Position numbers and translations under genes: made by a program
Shown: in pieces, positions 1 to 6,929 of the stretch
How the letters are laid out: the number at the start of each line of letters is the position of its first letter
How positions within the stretch are numbered: the first letter of the stretch is position 1
The notes under the pieces: generated by a model
Databases searched by the model: none
The model's input: the letters and a program-made list of their open reading frames with translations, nothing else
What the model was told of the DNA's origin: nothing
Assembly: GCA_030609785.1 (NCBI GenBank)
Contig: JAUWTC010000082.1
Location: forward strand, 1-8,411
DNA length: 8,411 bases
Direction of reading: 5' to 3'
Origin: Holophagae bacterium
Lineage (GTDB): Bacteria; Acidobacteriota; Thermoanaerobaculia; Thermoanaerobaculales; Sulfomarinibacteraceae

Positions 1-128
1 CTGGGGATAACACGAATCTCGAGGTTGAGCTGTTGACACCCATTGCCATGGAAGTGGGACTGCGCTTCGCAATCCGCGAAGGCGGCCGCACAGTCGGCGC
101 CGGCGCTATCACCGAGATCCTGGAGTAA
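1..128 (+). CDS. tuf: Elongation factor Tu, C-terminal end (partial, 5' truncated)
   Basis: EF-Tu is the cytoplasmic GTPase that carries aminoacyl-tRNA to the ribosomal A site. Only its last 41 full codons are present, read from base 3 to the TAA at 126-128. The peptide contains [21 protein letters not shown] and ends AITEILE, which is the highly conserved end of domain 3, the beta-barrel that touches tRNA and EF-Ts. The first two bases (CT) finish a codon that is probably Pro, giving the usual PGDN. The GTPase domain lies outside the window. The gene ends only 3 nt before rpsJ, so EF-Tu and the S10 cluster are probably co-transcribed. Whether the genome has a second tuf copy cannot be seen. 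Confidence 0.97.
   Translation, partial: GDNTNLEVELLTPIAMEVGLRFAIREGGRTVGAGAITEILE
122..125 (+). promoter_or_regulatory. Shine-Dalgarno site of rpsJ inside the tuf 3' end
   Basis: GGAG lies 6 nt before the rpsJ ATG and within the last sense codons of tuf, ahead of the tuf TAA. A ribosome finishing EF-Tu therefore covers the rpsJ initiation site, which suggests translational coupling. No separate leader fits between the two genes. Confidence 0.75.
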
Positions 129-131
129 AGT

Positions 132-449
132 ATGGCCAATGAAAAGATCCGCATTCGCCTGAAAGCCTACGACTATCGGTTGCTGGATCAGTCGGCGACG
201 GAGATCGTCGATACCGCGCAACGGACCGGCGCCCGAATCGCCGGACCCATTCCGTTGCCGACCCACATCCAGCGATTCACCGTGCTGCGTTCGCCTCATG
301 TGAACAAGAAGAGTCGTGAACAGTTCGAGATCCGGACGCACAAGAGGCTGCTGGACATTCTCGAGCCGACCCAACAGACCATCGACGCCCTGATGAAGCT
401 GGAGTTGCCAGCCGGTGTGGACGTTGAGATCAAAGCCTACGGGGCTTGA
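132..449 (+). CDS. rpsJ: 30S ribosomal protein S10
   Basis: S10 is a 30S head protein. In characterised bacteria it also pairs with NusB in transcription antitermination. The 105-residue product has the normal length and starts [20 protein letters not shown], the classic S10 N-terminus. The extended-loop region follows, with GPIPLPT at about 39-44 and [16 protein letters not shown] at about 51-66. The conserved RTHKRLLDI follows at about 68-76, and the C-terminus carries [12 protein letters not shown] short extra tail (YGA) follows the usual end. The ATG start is supported by GGAG 6 nt upstream. It is the first gene of the S10 cluster, 3 nt after tuf and 13 nt before rplC. Confidence 0.98.
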   Translation: MANEKIRIRLKAYDYRLLDQSATEIVDTAQRTGARIAGPIPLPTHIQRFTVLRSPHVNKKSREQFEIRTHKRLLDILEPTQQTIDALMKLELPAGVDVEIKAYGA

Positions 450-456
450 GGGGAGG
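450..456 (+). promoter_or_regulatory. Shine-Dalgarno site fixing the rplC start
   Basis: GGGGAGG directly follows the rpsJ TGA and sits 6 nt before the ATG at 463. The rplC frame is also open upstream, to an ATG at 415 inside rpsJ. That earlier start has no good ribosome binding site and would add 16 residues unlike any L3, so 463 is the real start. Confidence 0.85.
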
Positions 457-462
457 CCGGAG

Positions 463-1092
463 ATGATACGCGGAATCCTCGGGAAAAAGGTGGGCATGAC
501 CCAGATCTTCGATGACGATGGGCGCGTTGTGCCGGTCACGGTCGTCGAGGCTGGGCCGTGTGTCGTTGTGCAAATCAAGAATGCCGAAAAGGACGGCTAT
601 GAAGCCGCGCAGATCGGGCTGGTGGAACAGTCACCGCGCCGTAATGCCCCCAAGCCAATTGTGGGGCATTTCAAGGATGCTGGCATACCACCGACCCGTT
701 TGTTGGGTGAGGTCCCCCTGGATGGCGATGACGAGTGCAAACCTGGTGACTCTGTGCTGGCGGACATCTTCTCGGTTGATGAAGAGGTCAACGTCATTGC
801 GAAGTCCAAGGGGCGCGGTTTTCAGGGCGTGATGAAGCGCCACGGTCACCATGGCGGTCGAGCGAGCCACGGTTCCGGTTGGCACCGGAAGCCCGGTTCG
901 ATCGGTCAGTCGGCGTGGCCGTCCAAGGTGTTCAAGGGCGTCAAGATGCCCGGCCAGATGGGTAACAAACGTATCACCGTGAAGAACGTCAAAGTAGTCA
1001 AGGTCGATCTCGACCGAAACCTTCTGTTCCTCAAGGGTGGCGTGCCCGGCGCCAGGAACTCCTACATCCGCATCGTCAAGGTTCAGGGGTGA
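463..1092 (+). CDS. rplC: 50S ribosomal protein L3
   Basis: L3 is an early-assembly 50S protein. It binds near the 3' end of 23S rRNA and sends a long loop towards the peptidyl-transferase centre. The 209-residue product starts [20 protein letters not shown], as expected. The core loop follows with [12 protein letters not shown] at about 116-127, then [14 protein letters not shown] ending at Q149 and [15 protein letters not shown] at about 161-175. Q149 lies in the GSIGQ motif whose glutamine is methylated by PrmB in E. coli; modification here is only an inference. The C-terminal [14 protein letters not shown] motif is intact. The length is typical. It lies between rpsJ and rplD, 9 nt before the latter. 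Confidence 0.98.
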   Translation: MIRGILGKKVGMTQIFDDDGRVVPVTVVEAGPCVVVQIKNAEKDGYEAAQIGLVEQSPRRNAPKPIVGHFKDAGIPPTRLLGEVPLDGDDECKPGDSVLADIFSVDEEVNVIAKSKGRGFQGVMKRHGHHGGRASHGSGWHRKPGSIGQSAWPSKVFKGVKMPGQMGNKRITVKNVKVVKVDLDRNLLFLKGGVPGARNSYIRIVKVQG

Positions 1093-1101
1093 GGGGGCGC
1101 A

Positions 1102-1725
1102 ATGAAGATTGAACTGAAGAACTGGACCAACAAGGTCGTCGGTGAGATCGAGGTGCCGGAAAGCGTCTTCGATCGTGAGGTCAACGAGCACCTGGTTTGG
1201 GAGGTCGTCAGGGCCTACCTTGCCAGTCGCCGTCGCGGAACCCACAAAACCAAGGAGCGCGGAGAGGTCGCCGGAACCGGCGCCAAGCCCTGGAAGCAGA
1301 AGCACACCGGGCGAGCGCGGGCCGGACATCGCCGTTCTCCGCTGTGGCGTTCGGGTGGCATCGTTCACGGGCCGCGCCCTCGTTCCTACGTCATGAAGGT
1401 CAACAAGAAGGCCCGACGGGCGGCGCTCAGGGGTGTACTGAGTCAGCGGCTGGCCGAAGGCCGGATCCTCGTCCTCGACACCATGGATCTCGATGGGCCA
1501 AAGACCAAGGATTTCATGAAGCAACTGGAGAGCCTCGGCATTCAGGGCGAGAAGGTCCTGCTGGTCGACGGCATCGAGAACATCAACCTGGACCTCGCCA
1601 GCCGGAATCGTCCGGAATTGAAGATGATCGATGCCAGGTCTCTCAATGCGTACGAGGTGCTCAACCACCGGTGGATCGTGGCTTCCGAAGGATCGGTCCG
1701 CTCCATCGTGGAGGTGCTCTCATGA
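1102..1725 (+). CDS. rplD: 50S ribosomal protein L4
   Basis: L4 is a 50S protein whose long loop forms the exit-tunnel constriction together with L22. In E. coli it also represses its own S10 operon. The 207-residue product has the normal length. The tunnel loop is at about 42-100: [19 protein letters not shown], then [19 protein letters not shown] and [16 protein letters not shown], followed by [12 protein letters not shown] Rossmann-like C-terminal domain contains KVLLVDG and DLASRN. A His (H76) occupies the place that is often Ser or Thr in the loop (GHRRSP), which is within family variation as far as I recall. The Shine-Dalgarno GAGGGGG overlaps the rplC TGA. The stop overlaps the rplW start by 4 nt (ATGA). 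Confidence 0.98.
   Translation: MKIELKNWTNKVVGEIEVPESVFDREVNEHLVWEVVRAYLASRRRGTHKTKERGEVAGTGAKPWKQKHTGRARAGHRRSPLWRSGGIVHGPRPRSYVMKVNKKARRAALRGVLSQRLAEGRILVLDTMDLDGPKTKDFMKQLESLGIQGEKVLLVDGIENINLDLASRNRPELKMIDARSLNAYEVLNHRWIVASEGSVRSIVEVLS
1710..1715 (+). promoter_or_regulatory. Shine-Dalgarno site of rplW inside rplD
   Basis: GGAGGT lies within the last codons of rplD, 6 nt before the rplW ATG at 1722. It selects this start over earlier in-frame starts: the rplW frame is open back to 1197, across most of rplD. Confidence 0.8.
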
Positions 1726-2015
1726 AATCGCGCGAGATCATCTTGCGGCCGATCATTACCGAAAAGACCACCTTGATGCAGGAGCGTGAGAACACTATCT
1801 GTTTCGAGGTTGACCGCCGTGCCAACAAAATCCAGGTGCGGAATGCCGTCGAAGACCTCTTCGACGTCAGGGTCTCCGGGGTTCGGATCGTCAACCGGAA
1901 GGGCAAGCCTCAACTTCGCTACGGCCGAGTCGTCAGTCATCGAAAGACGGTTCGCAAGGCCTACGTCAAATTGGCCGACGGCGAAAAGACGCCTGAGTTC
2001 TTCGAAGCTATCTGA
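1722..2015 (+). CDS. rplW: 50S ribosomal protein L23
   Basis: L23 sits at the exit-tunnel rim and is the docking site for trigger factor and the signal recognition particle. The product is 97 residues, starting [21 protein letters not shown]14 in PIITEK aligns with E. coli E18, the trigger-factor contact. [17 protein letters not shown] at about 35-51 is the conserved helix and strand. The extended loop reads [20 protein letters not shown] at about 61-80. The Trp of the E. coli DWKKA motif is a Val here, and the second loop Gly is a Ser. The start is set by the ATGA overlap with rplD and by GGAGGT 6 nt upstream. The next gene, rplB, begins 10 nt after the stop. Confidence 0.97.
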   Translation: MKSREIILRPIITEKTTLMQERENTICFEVDRRANKIQVRNAVEDLFDVRVSGVRIVNRKGKPQLRYGRVVSHRKTVRKAYVKLADGEKTPEFFEAI

Positions 2016-2025
2016 GGAGTCGAGC

Positions 2026-2847
2026 ATGGGTATTCGCAAATACAATCCGACATCCCCGGGACGCCGGTTCGTCACCTCGCTGGACTTCTCAGAGTTGACG
2101 ACATCGAGCCCGCTGAAAAAACTGACAAAGGGCAAGAAGCGATCCTCCGGTCGCAACAATGACGGCCACATCACCTCGCGCCATCGGGGCGGCGGCCACA
2201 AGCGGCGCTACCGGATCATCGACTTCAAGCGGGACAAATTTGACGTTCCCGCCAGGGTTGCGACGGTCGAGTACGACCCCAATCGCACGGCCTTCATCGC
2301 CTTGTTGCACTATCTCGACGGCGAGAAGCGCTACATCCTTGCTCCCGAAGGAGTCGAGGTCGGTGATCAGGTGGTCGCGGGCGAGAAAGTCGACGTCAGG
2401 CTGGGCAACGCCATGCCTCTGCGGAGTATCCCTCTGGGAACCCAGGTCCACAACGTGGAACTGAAGCCCGGTAAGGGGGGCCAGATGGTCCGTTCGGCTG
2501 GTGGCTCGGCGCAGATCATGGCCAAAGAGGGCAAGTACGCCACTCTTCGCATGCCCTCCGGGGAAATGCGGATGGTCCTGGCCTCCTGTATGGCCACCGT
2601 CGGCCAGGTGGGGAACTCCGAACAGTCTAATCTTTCCATTGGTAAGGCCGGACGCTCCCGCTGGAAGGGCATCCGTCCTCAGACTCGTGGAACCGCGATG
2701 AACCCGGTGGATCACCCGCACGGTGGTGGTGAGGGCCGGAACAAGGGCCGCCATCCGGTGACCCCCTGGGGTAAGCCCACCAAGGGCGCCAAGACGCGTG
2801 GTCGGAAGTCTTCGGACCGTCTGATCGTTTCGCGTCGGAAGAAGTAG
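2026..2847 (+). CDS. rplB: 50S ribosomal protein L2
   Basis: L2 is one of the most conserved 50S proteins. It is needed for subunit joining and for an active peptidyl-transferase centre. The 273-residue product has the standard length and starts [15 protein letters not shown]. The OB-fold domain contains [19 protein letters not shown] at about 42-60 and [14 protein letters not shown] at about 83-96. The SH3-like domain follows with [16 protein letters not shown] at about 138-153. The C-terminal loop has [18 protein letters not shown] at about 225-242, where H230 matches the essential E. coli His229. The end is [12 protein letters not shown]. The Shine-Dalgarno GAGGAG at 2014-2019 overlaps the rplW TGA. 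The frame is open upstream to 1786, but that extension lies within rplW and is not L2-like. Confidence 0.99.
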   Translation: MGIRKYNPTSPGRRFVTSLDFSELTTSSPLKKLTKGKKRSSGRNNDGHITSRHRGGGHKRRYRIIDFKRDKFDVPARVATVEYDPNRTAFIALLHYLDGEKRYILAPEGVEVGDQVVAGEKVDVRLGNAMPLRSIPLGTQVHNVELKPGKGGQMVRSAGGSAQIMAKEGKYATLRMPSGEMRMVLASCMATVGQVGNSEQSNLSIGKAGRSRWKGIRPQTRGTAMNPVDHPHGGGEGRNKGRHPVTPWGKPTKGAKTRGRKSSDRLIVSRRKK

Positions 2848-2857
2848 GGAGAGAAAG

Positions 2858-3136
2858 ATGGCTCGATCGATCCGCAAAGGCCCGTTCGTTGACGATCATC
2901 TGATGAAGAAGATCGAAGCCGTGACGTCGAATGACGACAGGAGAGTTATCAAGACCTGGTCTCGTCGTTCCACAATCACGCCCCTCATGGTGGGATGCAC
3001 CATCGCAGTTCACAATGGTCACAAATTCGTTCCTGTTTTTGTCACGGAGAACATGGTGGGTCACAAGTTGGGTGAATTTGCCCCGACGCGGACTTTCCGT
3101 AGTCACGCCGGCAGAAAAGACAAAGGCGTTCGGTAG
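2858..3136 (+). CDS. rpsS: 30S ribosomal protein S19
   Basis: S19 is a small basic protein of the 30S head that contacts S13 and faces the 50S subunit. The 92-residue product has the normal length. It starts [20 protein letters not shown] and carries the family signature in the middle: [15 protein letters not shown] at about 32-46, then [23 protein letters not shown] at about 52-74 and PTRTFRSH. A basic tail (AGRKDKGVR) closes it. The AGGGAGAG site at 2846-2853 overlaps the rplB TAG and sits 4 nt before the ATG. Its own TAG begins the Shine-Dalgarno sequence of rplV. Confidence 0.98.
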   Translation: MARSIRKGPFVDDHLMKKIEAVTSNDDRRVIKTWSRRSTITPLMVGCTIAVHNGHKFVPVFVTENMVGHKLGEFAPTRTFRSHAGRKDKGVR

Positions 3137-3140
3137 GAGG
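3135..3140 (+). promoter_or_regulatory. Shine-Dalgarno site deciding the rplV start
   Basis: AGGAGG is fused to the rpsS TAG. It lies 4 nt before the ATG at 3145 but only 1 nt before the in-frame GTG at 3142. The spacing favours the ATG as the rplV start, giving an N-terminus MAARAQ rather than MMAARAQ. Confidence 0.75.
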
Positions 3141-3144
3141 AGTG

Positions 3145-3489
3145 ATGGCAGCACGAGCTCAACTCAGGTATTATCGTTCCTCGCCGCGCAAGGTGCGGTT
3201 GGTCGCGGACATGGTTCGCGGCAAATCGATTGAACCCGCCCTGACGTCACTCCAGCTGAGTCCAAAATACGCGGCGCGTGACGTGGAGAAGCTGGTCCGG
3301 TCGGCCTTGGCCAATCTTGAGCAGAGCCAGCCAGGCGTGGATGTCGATAGGGTTTTCATTTCCAGGATTACGGTCGATGGCGGACCCAGCATGAAGAGAG
3401 GTCGCCCGGCATCGAAGGTGGTGCAAATGCACCGGATCCTGAAGCGCATGTGCCACGTCACCGTGGAACTTGACGTGCGAGAGGCGTAA
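3145..3489 (+). CDS. rplV: 50S ribosomal protein L22 with atypical tunnel hairpin
   Basis: L22 binds all domains of 23S rRNA, and its long beta-hairpin lines the exit-tunnel constriction opposite L4. The product is 114 residues, near the usual size. The globular part is standard: [20 protein letters not shown] at about 2-21, [11 protein letters not shown] at about 23-33 and [11 protein letters not shown] at about 49-59. The hairpin is [20 protein letters not shown] at about 77-96, followed by [14 protein letters not shown]. coli has PRAKGRADRI at the tip. Here it is [11 protein letters not shown], one residue longer and without Gly-Arg-Ala. DEGP is DGGP and TSH is MCH. The frame is continuous, and neighbouring frames do not restore the usual motif. 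Family assignment is secure from the rest of the protein and the gene order. Confidence 0.97.
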   Translation: MAARAQLRYYRSSPRKVRLVADMVRGKSIEPALTSLQLSPKYAARDVEKLVRSALANLEQSQPGVDVDRVFISRITVDGGPSMKRGRPASKVVQMHRILKRMCHVTVELDVREA

Positions 3490-3494
3490 GGAGG
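3489..3494 (+). promoter_or_regulatory. Shine-Dalgarno site supporting the GTG start of rpsC
   Basis: AGGAGG overlaps the last base of the rplV TAA and is 5 nt before the GTG at 3500. It supports GTG as the rpsC start, although the frame is open back to about 3470 inside rplV. Confidence 0.85.
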
Positions 3495-3499
3495 ACGAA

Positions 3500-4156
3500 G
3501 TGGGACAAAAAACACACCCCTACGGTTTCCGTCTGGGATACAACAATACGTGGCGTTCGCGCTGGTATGCCGAGGGAAAAGAATACGCGAACCTCCTGCA
3601 TGAAGATCTGCAGCTGAGGGATTTTCTTCGGGAGCGCCTGGCCAATGCCGCGGTTTCGGCCATCGACATCGAGCGCACGGCCAACAAGTTGCGGGTGAAC
3701 ATCCTGTCGGGTCGGCCCGGGATCATCATCGGTCGCAAAGGCGCCGAGGTGGATAAGCTGAGGGATGACCTGATGCGCCGCTACGGCCAGGATATCCACA
3801 TCAATATCCAGGAAATCCAGCGTCCGGAAATTGACGCTCACCTGATCGCCGGCAATGTCGCGCGTCAGCTGGAGCGTCGGATCGCATTCCGCCGGGCCAT
3901 GCGCCGGGCGATTGAGAATGCGCTTCGTTTCGGTGCGCAGGGCATCAAGATCCGTTGTGCCGGCCGGCTCAACGGTGCTGAGATCGCCCGTGCCGAATGG
4001 TATCAGCAGGGACGACTGCCTCTGCATACGCTGAAGGCGGACATCGACTACGGCTTTGTGACCGCCTACACGACCTTTGGCGTCATCGGCGTCAAGTGTT
4101 GGGTCTATCGCGGTGAGCGGCACCGTGCCCGAACCCGCAATCGCGCGGCGAAATGA
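3500..4156 (+). CDS. rpsC: 30S ribosomal protein S3
   Basis: S3 is a 30S head protein at the mRNA entry channel and takes part in mRNA helicase activity. The 218-residue product starts at GTG and reads [20 protein letters not shown], the expected N-terminus. The KH domain holds [16 protein letters not shown] at about 73-88, with the GRKG loop at 78-81. The C-terminal domain has [17 protein letters not shown], then [38 protein letters not shown] and [15 protein letters not shown] basic tail ([15 protein letters not shown]) ends it. The N-terminal and KH segments resemble S3 of Acidobacteriota as I remember them. It lies 10 nt after rplV and 11 nt before rplP. Confidence 0.98.
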   Translation: MGQKTHPYGFRLGYNNTWRSRWYAEGKEYANLLHEDLQLRDFLRERLANAAVSAIDIERTANKLRVNILSGRPGIIIGRKGAEVDKLRDDLMRRYGQDIHINIQEIQRPEIDAHLIAGNVARQLERRIAFRRAMRRAIENALRFGAQGIKIRCAGRLNGAEIARAEWYQQGRLPLHTLKADIDYGFVTAYTTFGVIGVKCWVYRGERHRARTRNRAAK

Positions 4157-4167
4157 GGAGCTGAACC

Positions 4168-4584
4168 ATGTTGATGCCGAAGAAAGTCAAGCATCGCAAG
4201 CAACAGCGGGGCAAGATCAAAGGCATTGCCCGCAAGGGGAATTCCATTGCCTTCGGGGATTACGCGCTGCAGGTGTTGGAGCCCGGTTGGCTCACGGCCC
4301 GCCAGATTGAAGCCGCTCGTATTGCGATGACCCGTCATGTCAAACGTGGCGGCAAGATCTGGATCCGGGTGTTCCCGGACAAACCGATCACCAAGAAGCC
4401 CCTGGAAACCCGCATGGGTAAGGGAAAGGGTAATCCTGAAGAGTGGGTGGCCGTAGTCAAACCGACCCGGATTCTCTACGAGATGGAAGGCGTTCCGGCG
4501 GATGTGGCCAAGGAGGCCATGCGGTTGGCGGCCCACAAGCTGCCGCTCAAGACCCGATTCGTCACCAGGGGAGGCTCGGAATGA
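4168..4584 (+). CDS. rplP: 50S ribosomal protein L16
   Basis: L16 binds near the A-site tRNA elbow and is needed for late 50S maturation. The 138-residue product starts [19 protein letters not shown], so the first ATG is used; the next in-frame ATG (MPKK) is less likely because L16 usually has two residues before Pro. Conserved blocks are [20 protein letters not shown] at about 29-48, [20 protein letters not shown], then [21 protein letters not shown]82 in RMGKGKG matches E. coli R81, which is hydroxylated by RoxA/YcfD there; nothing in this window tells whether that enzyme exists here. The end is [11 protein letters not shown] plus GGSE. GAGGAG overlaps the rpsC TGA. The stop overlaps rpmC by 4 nt (ATGA). 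Confidence 0.98.
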   Translation: MLMPKKVKHRKQQRGKIKGIARKGNSIAFGDYALQVLEPGWLTARQIEAARIAMTRHVKRGGKIWIRVFPDKPITKKPLETRMGKGKGNPEEWVAVVKPTRILYEMEGVPADVAKEAMRLAAHKLPLKTRFVTRGGSE

Positions 4585-4787
4585 ACGCGAAAGAGCTTCG
4601 AGATCGGTCGATGGCCGAGTTGAACAAGACCCTTGGAGACCTCGAGGAGCAGCTGTTCAAACTGCGGTTCCAGAAGTCGACGGGACAGATCGAGAACCCG
4701 ATCAAGATCCGTGAGGTCCGCAGGGACATCGCCCGTGTGCTGACCGTGATGGGTGAAAGCCGGGCACAGGAGGCGAGCCATGACTGA
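4581..4787 (+). CDS. rpmC: 50S ribosomal protein L29
   Basis: L29 is a small helical-hairpin protein beside L23 at the exit-tunnel rim. The 68-residue product starts [20 protein letters not shown]. It then has the family core [20 protein letters not shown] at about 22-41, followed by [19 protein letters not shown], the second helix. Length and composition fit the family. The start is the ATG of the ATGA overlap with rplP, preceded by GGGGAGG at 4568-4574 within rplP. Its last 8 nt overlap the start of rpsQ, so three genes in a row (rplP, rpmC, rpsQ) are physically coupled. Confidence 0.96.
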   Translation: MNAKELRDRSMAELNKTLGDLEEQLFKLRFQKSTGQIENPIKIREVRRDIARVLTVMGESRAQEASHD

Positions 4788-5046
4788 GGTCAAGAAGACG
4801 GTGCGCAAGACCACCAAGGTGGGTGTTGTGCTAACGAATGAGGCCGACAAGTCGGTGGTCGTGAAAGTTGAGAGCCTGGTGATGCATCCGCTCTATCGCA
4901 AATTTTCGCGGTCCAGCTCCAAGTTCATGGCCCATGACGAGGAGAACACCTGCAATCGAGGTGACCGTGTGCTGATTGAGGAGTGTCGTCCTCTGTCCAA
5001 ACGCAAACGCTGGCGTGTGCGACACGTCATCGAGCGGGCACAGTAG
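4780..5046 (+). CDS. rpsQ: 30S ribosomal protein S17
   Basis: S17 is an OB-fold protein that binds 16S rRNA early in 30S body assembly. The 88-residue product reads [20 protein letters not shown]. It is followed by the RNA-binding core: DKSVVVKVE at about 23-31, [20 protein letters not shown] at about 36-55, and [20 protein letters not shown] at about 61-80. The start ATG lies inside rpmC (8-nt overlap) with AGGAGG at 4768-4773, 6 nt upstream. An earlier in-frame start at 4753 lies before that ribosome binding site and would add a sequence unlike S17. The following gap to rplN (15 nt) is the longest in the window and marks the S10/spc cluster boundary of E. coli. Confidence 0.97.
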   Translation: MTEVKKTVRKTTKVGVVLTNEADKSVVVKVESLVMHPLYRKFSRSSSKFMAHDEENTCNRGDRVLIEECRPLSKRKRWRVRHVIERAQ

Positions 5047-5061
5047 ACGGGGGAGAAGACC

Positions 5062-5433
5062 ATGATTCAGATGGGAACAATGATTAACGTGGCCGACAAT
5101 TCCGGCGCCCGCCGGTTGAAGGCCATTCGTCAGATCGGGGGATCGGCGGCCCCGCGTTATGCCGGAATCGGCGACATTGTCGTCTGTTCCGTCAAAGAGG
5201 CGGTGCCGAATTCGGAGATCGAAAAAGGAACGGTCGTCAAGGCTGTTTTGGTCCGCACCCGATTTGCAACCCGCCGCAAAGACGGCTCCTACATCAGGTT
5301 CGACGACAACGCCGCTGTGATTGTCAACGCCGAGCGTGAGCCGGTAGGAACACGCGTCTTCGGTCCCGTGGCCCGAGAGCTTCGTGAACGAAAATTCATG
5401 AAGATCGTCTCCCTGGCCCCCGAAGTGCTCTAG
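5062..5433 (+). CDS. rplN: 50S ribosomal protein L14
   Basis: L14 is a five-stranded beta-barrel protein at the subunit interface. It contacts L19 and forms bridges to 16S rRNA. The 123-residue product starts [20 protein letters not shown]; the NSGAR signature is at 13-17. Conserved stretches are [17 protein letters not shown] at about 33-49, [26 protein letters not shown] at about 76-89, [14 protein letters not shown] at about 96-109 and [10 protein letters not shown] at the end. The length is one residue over the commonest form. GGGGGAG at 5049-5055 is the ribosome binding site. In E. coli this gene opens the separately promoted spc operon; here only 15 nt separate it from rpsQ, so read-through from the S10 genes is most likely. 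Confidence 0.98.
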   Translation: MIQMGTMINVADNSGARRLKAIRQIGGSAAPRYAGIGDIVVCSVKEAVPNSEIEKGTVVKAVLVRTRFATRRKDGSYIRFDDNAAVIVNAEREPVGTRVFGPVARELRERKFMKIVSLAPEVL

Positions 5434-5442
5434 GAGGCCGAG

Positions 5443-5760
5443 ATGAAGGTCAAAAAAGGCGACACTGTGGAAGTCATCGCCGGCAAGGATGCCGGACGGA
5501 CGGGCAAGGTGCTCAAGGTGGACAGCGACCGCGAGCGGATTGTGGTGGAAGGCGTTCACATGATCAAGCGCCACACCCGGCCCAACCCTCAAAAGCGCAT
5601 CCAGGGCGGCATCGTCGAGCGCGAGGGGGCGATCCACGTGTCCAATGTAATGGTTGTTTCGCCCGACAGTGGGAAGAAAACCCGTGTCGGATACAAGATT
5701 CTAGACGACGGACGGAAGGTCCGTGTCGCAAAGGTCGACGGCGCGATTCTCGACCGTTAG
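5443..5760 (+). CDS. rplX: 50S ribosomal protein L24
   Basis: L24 is one of the assembly-initiating 50S proteins and lies by the tunnel exit. The 105-residue product has the KOW motif at the N-terminus: [20 protein letters not shown], then GKVLKVD. The family block [20 protein letters not shown] follows at about 39-58. The C-terminal part reads [20 protein letters not shown]. Some L24 proteins have a Cys-containing, zinc-finger-like C-terminus; the corresponding positions here (VVSPDSGKK and VDGAI) carry no Cys. AGGAGG overlaps the rplN TAG and is 5 nt before the ATG. Its own TAG starts the same motif for rplE. Confidence 0.98.
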   Translation: MKVKKGDTVEVIAGKDAGRTGKVLKVDSDRERIVVEGVHMIKRHTRPNPQKRIQGGIVEREGAIHVSNVMVVSPDSGKKTRVGYKILDDGRKVRVAKVDGAILDR

Positions 5761-5768
5761 GAGGGACG

Positions 5769-6311
5769 ATGGCGCGCTTACATGAGAAATATCGTGAATC
5801 GGTGTTCGCCGATCTCCAAAAGGAGTTCGGGCTCACCAATCCCATGCAGGTACCAAGGGTCGAAAAGATCACCTGCAACATCGGTGTCGGCGAGGCGTCT
5901 CGGAACGCCAAGCTACTGGACGTGGCGCTGGAACAGCTGACAAGCATCACCGGGCAGAAGCCGGTCATGCGGCGTGCCCGCAAGAGCATTGCGGCGTTCA
6001 AGCTTCGTGAAGGCATGCCGGTCGGCGCCAAGGTCACTCTGAGGAGAGGGCGGATGTACGAGTTCCTCGACCGTTTGATCAGCATCGGTCTGCCTCGTGT
6101 CCGTGACTTCAGAGGGGTCAACCCCGGTGCTTTCGATGGTCGCGGCAATTTCACGTTGGGTGTCCGCGACATCCTAATTTTCCCTGAGGTTGACTACGAG
6201 AAGGTCGAAGGCATCATGGGAATGAACATCACTATTACAACCTCGGCTCCCACCGATGACCAGGCGCGTGCGCTGTTGGCCGGTCTCGGGATGCCGTTCG
6301 CCAATCGGTAG
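5769..6311 (+). CDS. rplE: 50S ribosomal protein L5
   Basis: L5 binds 5S rRNA, forms the central protuberance and contacts P-site tRNA and S13. The 180-residue product has the usual length. Conserved blocks are [18 protein letters not shown] at about 26-43, [20 protein letters not shown] at about 60-79, [20 protein letters not shown] at about 80-99, [20 protein letters not shown] at about 108-127, and a C-terminal end [12 protein letters not shown]. The ATG is 4 nt after AGGAGG, which overlaps the rplX TAG. In E. coli the S8 repressor site is at the start of this gene. The 8-nt gap here leaves little room, and I see no clear S8-like helix, though it could lie within coding sequence. Confidence 0.98.
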   Translation: MARLHEKYRESVFADLQKEFGLTNPMQVPRVEKITCNIGVGEASRNAKLLDVALEQLTSITGQKPVMRRARKSIAAFKLREGMPVGAKVTLRRGRMYEFLDRLISIGLPRVRDFRGVNPGAFDGRGNFTLGVRDILIFPEVDYEKVEGIMGMNITITTSAPTDDQARALLAGLGMPFANR

Positions 6312-6316
6312 GGAGG
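6311..6316 (+). promoter_or_regulatory. Shine-Dalgarno site supporting the GTG start of rpsN
   Basis: GGGAGG begins with the last base of the rplE TAG and ends 6 nt before the GTG at 6323. No ATG in this frame lies between it and the MARK-like N-terminus, so GTG is the start. Confidence 0.85.
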
Positions 6317-6322
6317 CAGACC

Positions 6323-6508
6323 GTGGCACGCAAGGCATCCATCGCAAAGAGCCTGAAACAACCGAAGTTCAAAATCAGGCACCGTAATCGTTGTCGCCGT
6401 TGTGGTCGGCCTCGGGGCTACATGCGCAAGTTTGGTCTTTGTCGCATATGTTTTCGTGAACTCGCCCTGGAGGGTTACCTCCCGGGTGTGACCAAGGCCA
6501 GCTGGTAA
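6323..6508 (+). CDS. rpsN: 30S ribosomal protein S14, zinc-binding type Z (C+)
   Basis: S14 is a 30S head protein packed against S3 and S10. The 61-residue product is the short zinc-dependent form. Four cysteines at 24, 27, 40 and 43 make a C-x2-C-x12-C-x2-C zinc site inside [20 protein letters not shown]. The start reads [19 protein letters not shown] and the end is [11 protein letters not shown], the usual finish of type Z S14. It starts with GTG. Gram-negative enterobacteria normally carry the longer zinc-free form of about 100 residues, so this speaks for a different lineage. Many bacteria also hold a second, zinc-independent copy induced under zinc starvation; that cannot be judged here. 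Confidence 0.98.
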   Translation: MARKASIAKSLKQPKFKIRHRNRCRRCGRPRGYMRKFGLCRICFRELALEGYLPGVTKASW

Positions 6509-6519
6509 AGGGGGCGAAC

Positions 6520-6918
6520 ATGACTATGACCGATCCCATTGCCGACATGCTGACTCGTATCCGGAACGCAACCATGATGCGCCACGACCGGGCGGATATC
6601 CCGGCGTCGAAGGTCAAGGTTGAAATTGCCAAGATCCTCAAGCAGGAAGGGTTCATTCGGACTTTTAAGCTGCTGGAGGAAGGGCCGCAAGGTCTGATTC
6701 GTGTCTATCTCAAATATGCCGATGACGGCGAGCCGGTGATTCACGGCCTGCGCAGAGTCTCGACCCCGGGGTGCAGAATCTACACCCGGGTCGAAAGTCT
6801 GCCCAAGGTCCGCAACGGCCTCGGCGTCGCCTTGGTATCAACCAATCGGGGTGTCATCACCGACGAACAGGCTCGCGGCCTGCGCGTCGGCGGCGAGATC
6901 CTGTGTGAGATCTGGTAG
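6520..6918 (+). CDS. rpsH: 30S ribosomal protein S8
   Basis: S8 is a primary 16S rRNA-binding protein of the 30S body and the translational repressor of the spc operon in E. coli. The 132-residue product starts MTMTDPIADMLTRIRNATMM. The ATG at 6520 is 5 nt after AAGGGGG (6508-6514). A second ATG at 6526 would give MTDPIADM, the commoner N-terminus, but its spacing is 11 nt, so either is possible. The N-terminal domain holds ASKVKVEIAKILKQEGFI at about 29-46. The C-terminal RNA-binding domain holds LPKVRNGLGVALVSTNRGVI at about 94-113 and VGGEILCEIW at the end. The highly conserved STS triplet is STN (107-109) here. Confidence 0.97.
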   Translation: MTMTDPIADMLTRIRNATMMRHDRADIPASKVKVEIAKILKQEGFIRTFKLLEEGPQGLIRVYLKYADDGEPVIHGLRRVSTPGCRIYTRVESLPKVRNGLGVALVSTNRGVITDEQARGLRVGGEILCEIW

Positions 6919-6929
6919 GGAGGGGAACC

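Noticed and set aside
631..1668. Long antisense open frame (345 codons) opposite rplC and rplD
   Set aside because: It lies wholly over two unmistakable ribosomal-protein genes, has no recognisable domain and its composition looks like reversed L3/L4 codons. GC-rich coding DNA commonly leaves such antisense frames open.
1197..1721. Possible 175-codon N-terminal extension of L23 through rplD
   Set aside because: The frame is open by chance. L23 begins at 1722, where the family sequence starts and a Shine-Dalgarno site sits 6 nt upstream. The extra part is rplD read out of frame.
1786..2025. Possible 80-codon N-terminal extension of L2 through rplW
   Set aside because: Same reasoning: the L2 family sequence starts at 2026 behind GAGGAG, and the upstream part is rplW in another frame.
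2089..2877. Antisense open frame (262 codons) opposite rplB
   Set aside because: It lies opposite the highly conserved L2 gene and shows no domain of its own. Shadow frame.
3391..3435. Sequencing frameshift pair as the cause of the odd L22 hairpin
   Set aside because: The neighbouring frame I checked across the stretch does not give the usual PRAxGRA motif, and conserved residues resume in the original frame on both sides, so the length change looks like a true 3-nt difference.
5047..5061. Promoter or terminator at the S10/spc boundary between rpsQ and rplN
   Set aside because: The gap is 15 nt and is mostly ribosome binding site. No inverted repeat or T-run is present, and there is no room for -35/-10 boxes outside coding sequence. 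A promoter inside rpsQ cannot be excluded but none is evident.
4831..5637. Antisense open frame (268 codons) across rpsQ, rplN and rplX
   Set aside because: It spans three real genes on the other strand, and its product resembles no family I know. Treated as a shadow of GC-rich coding sequence.
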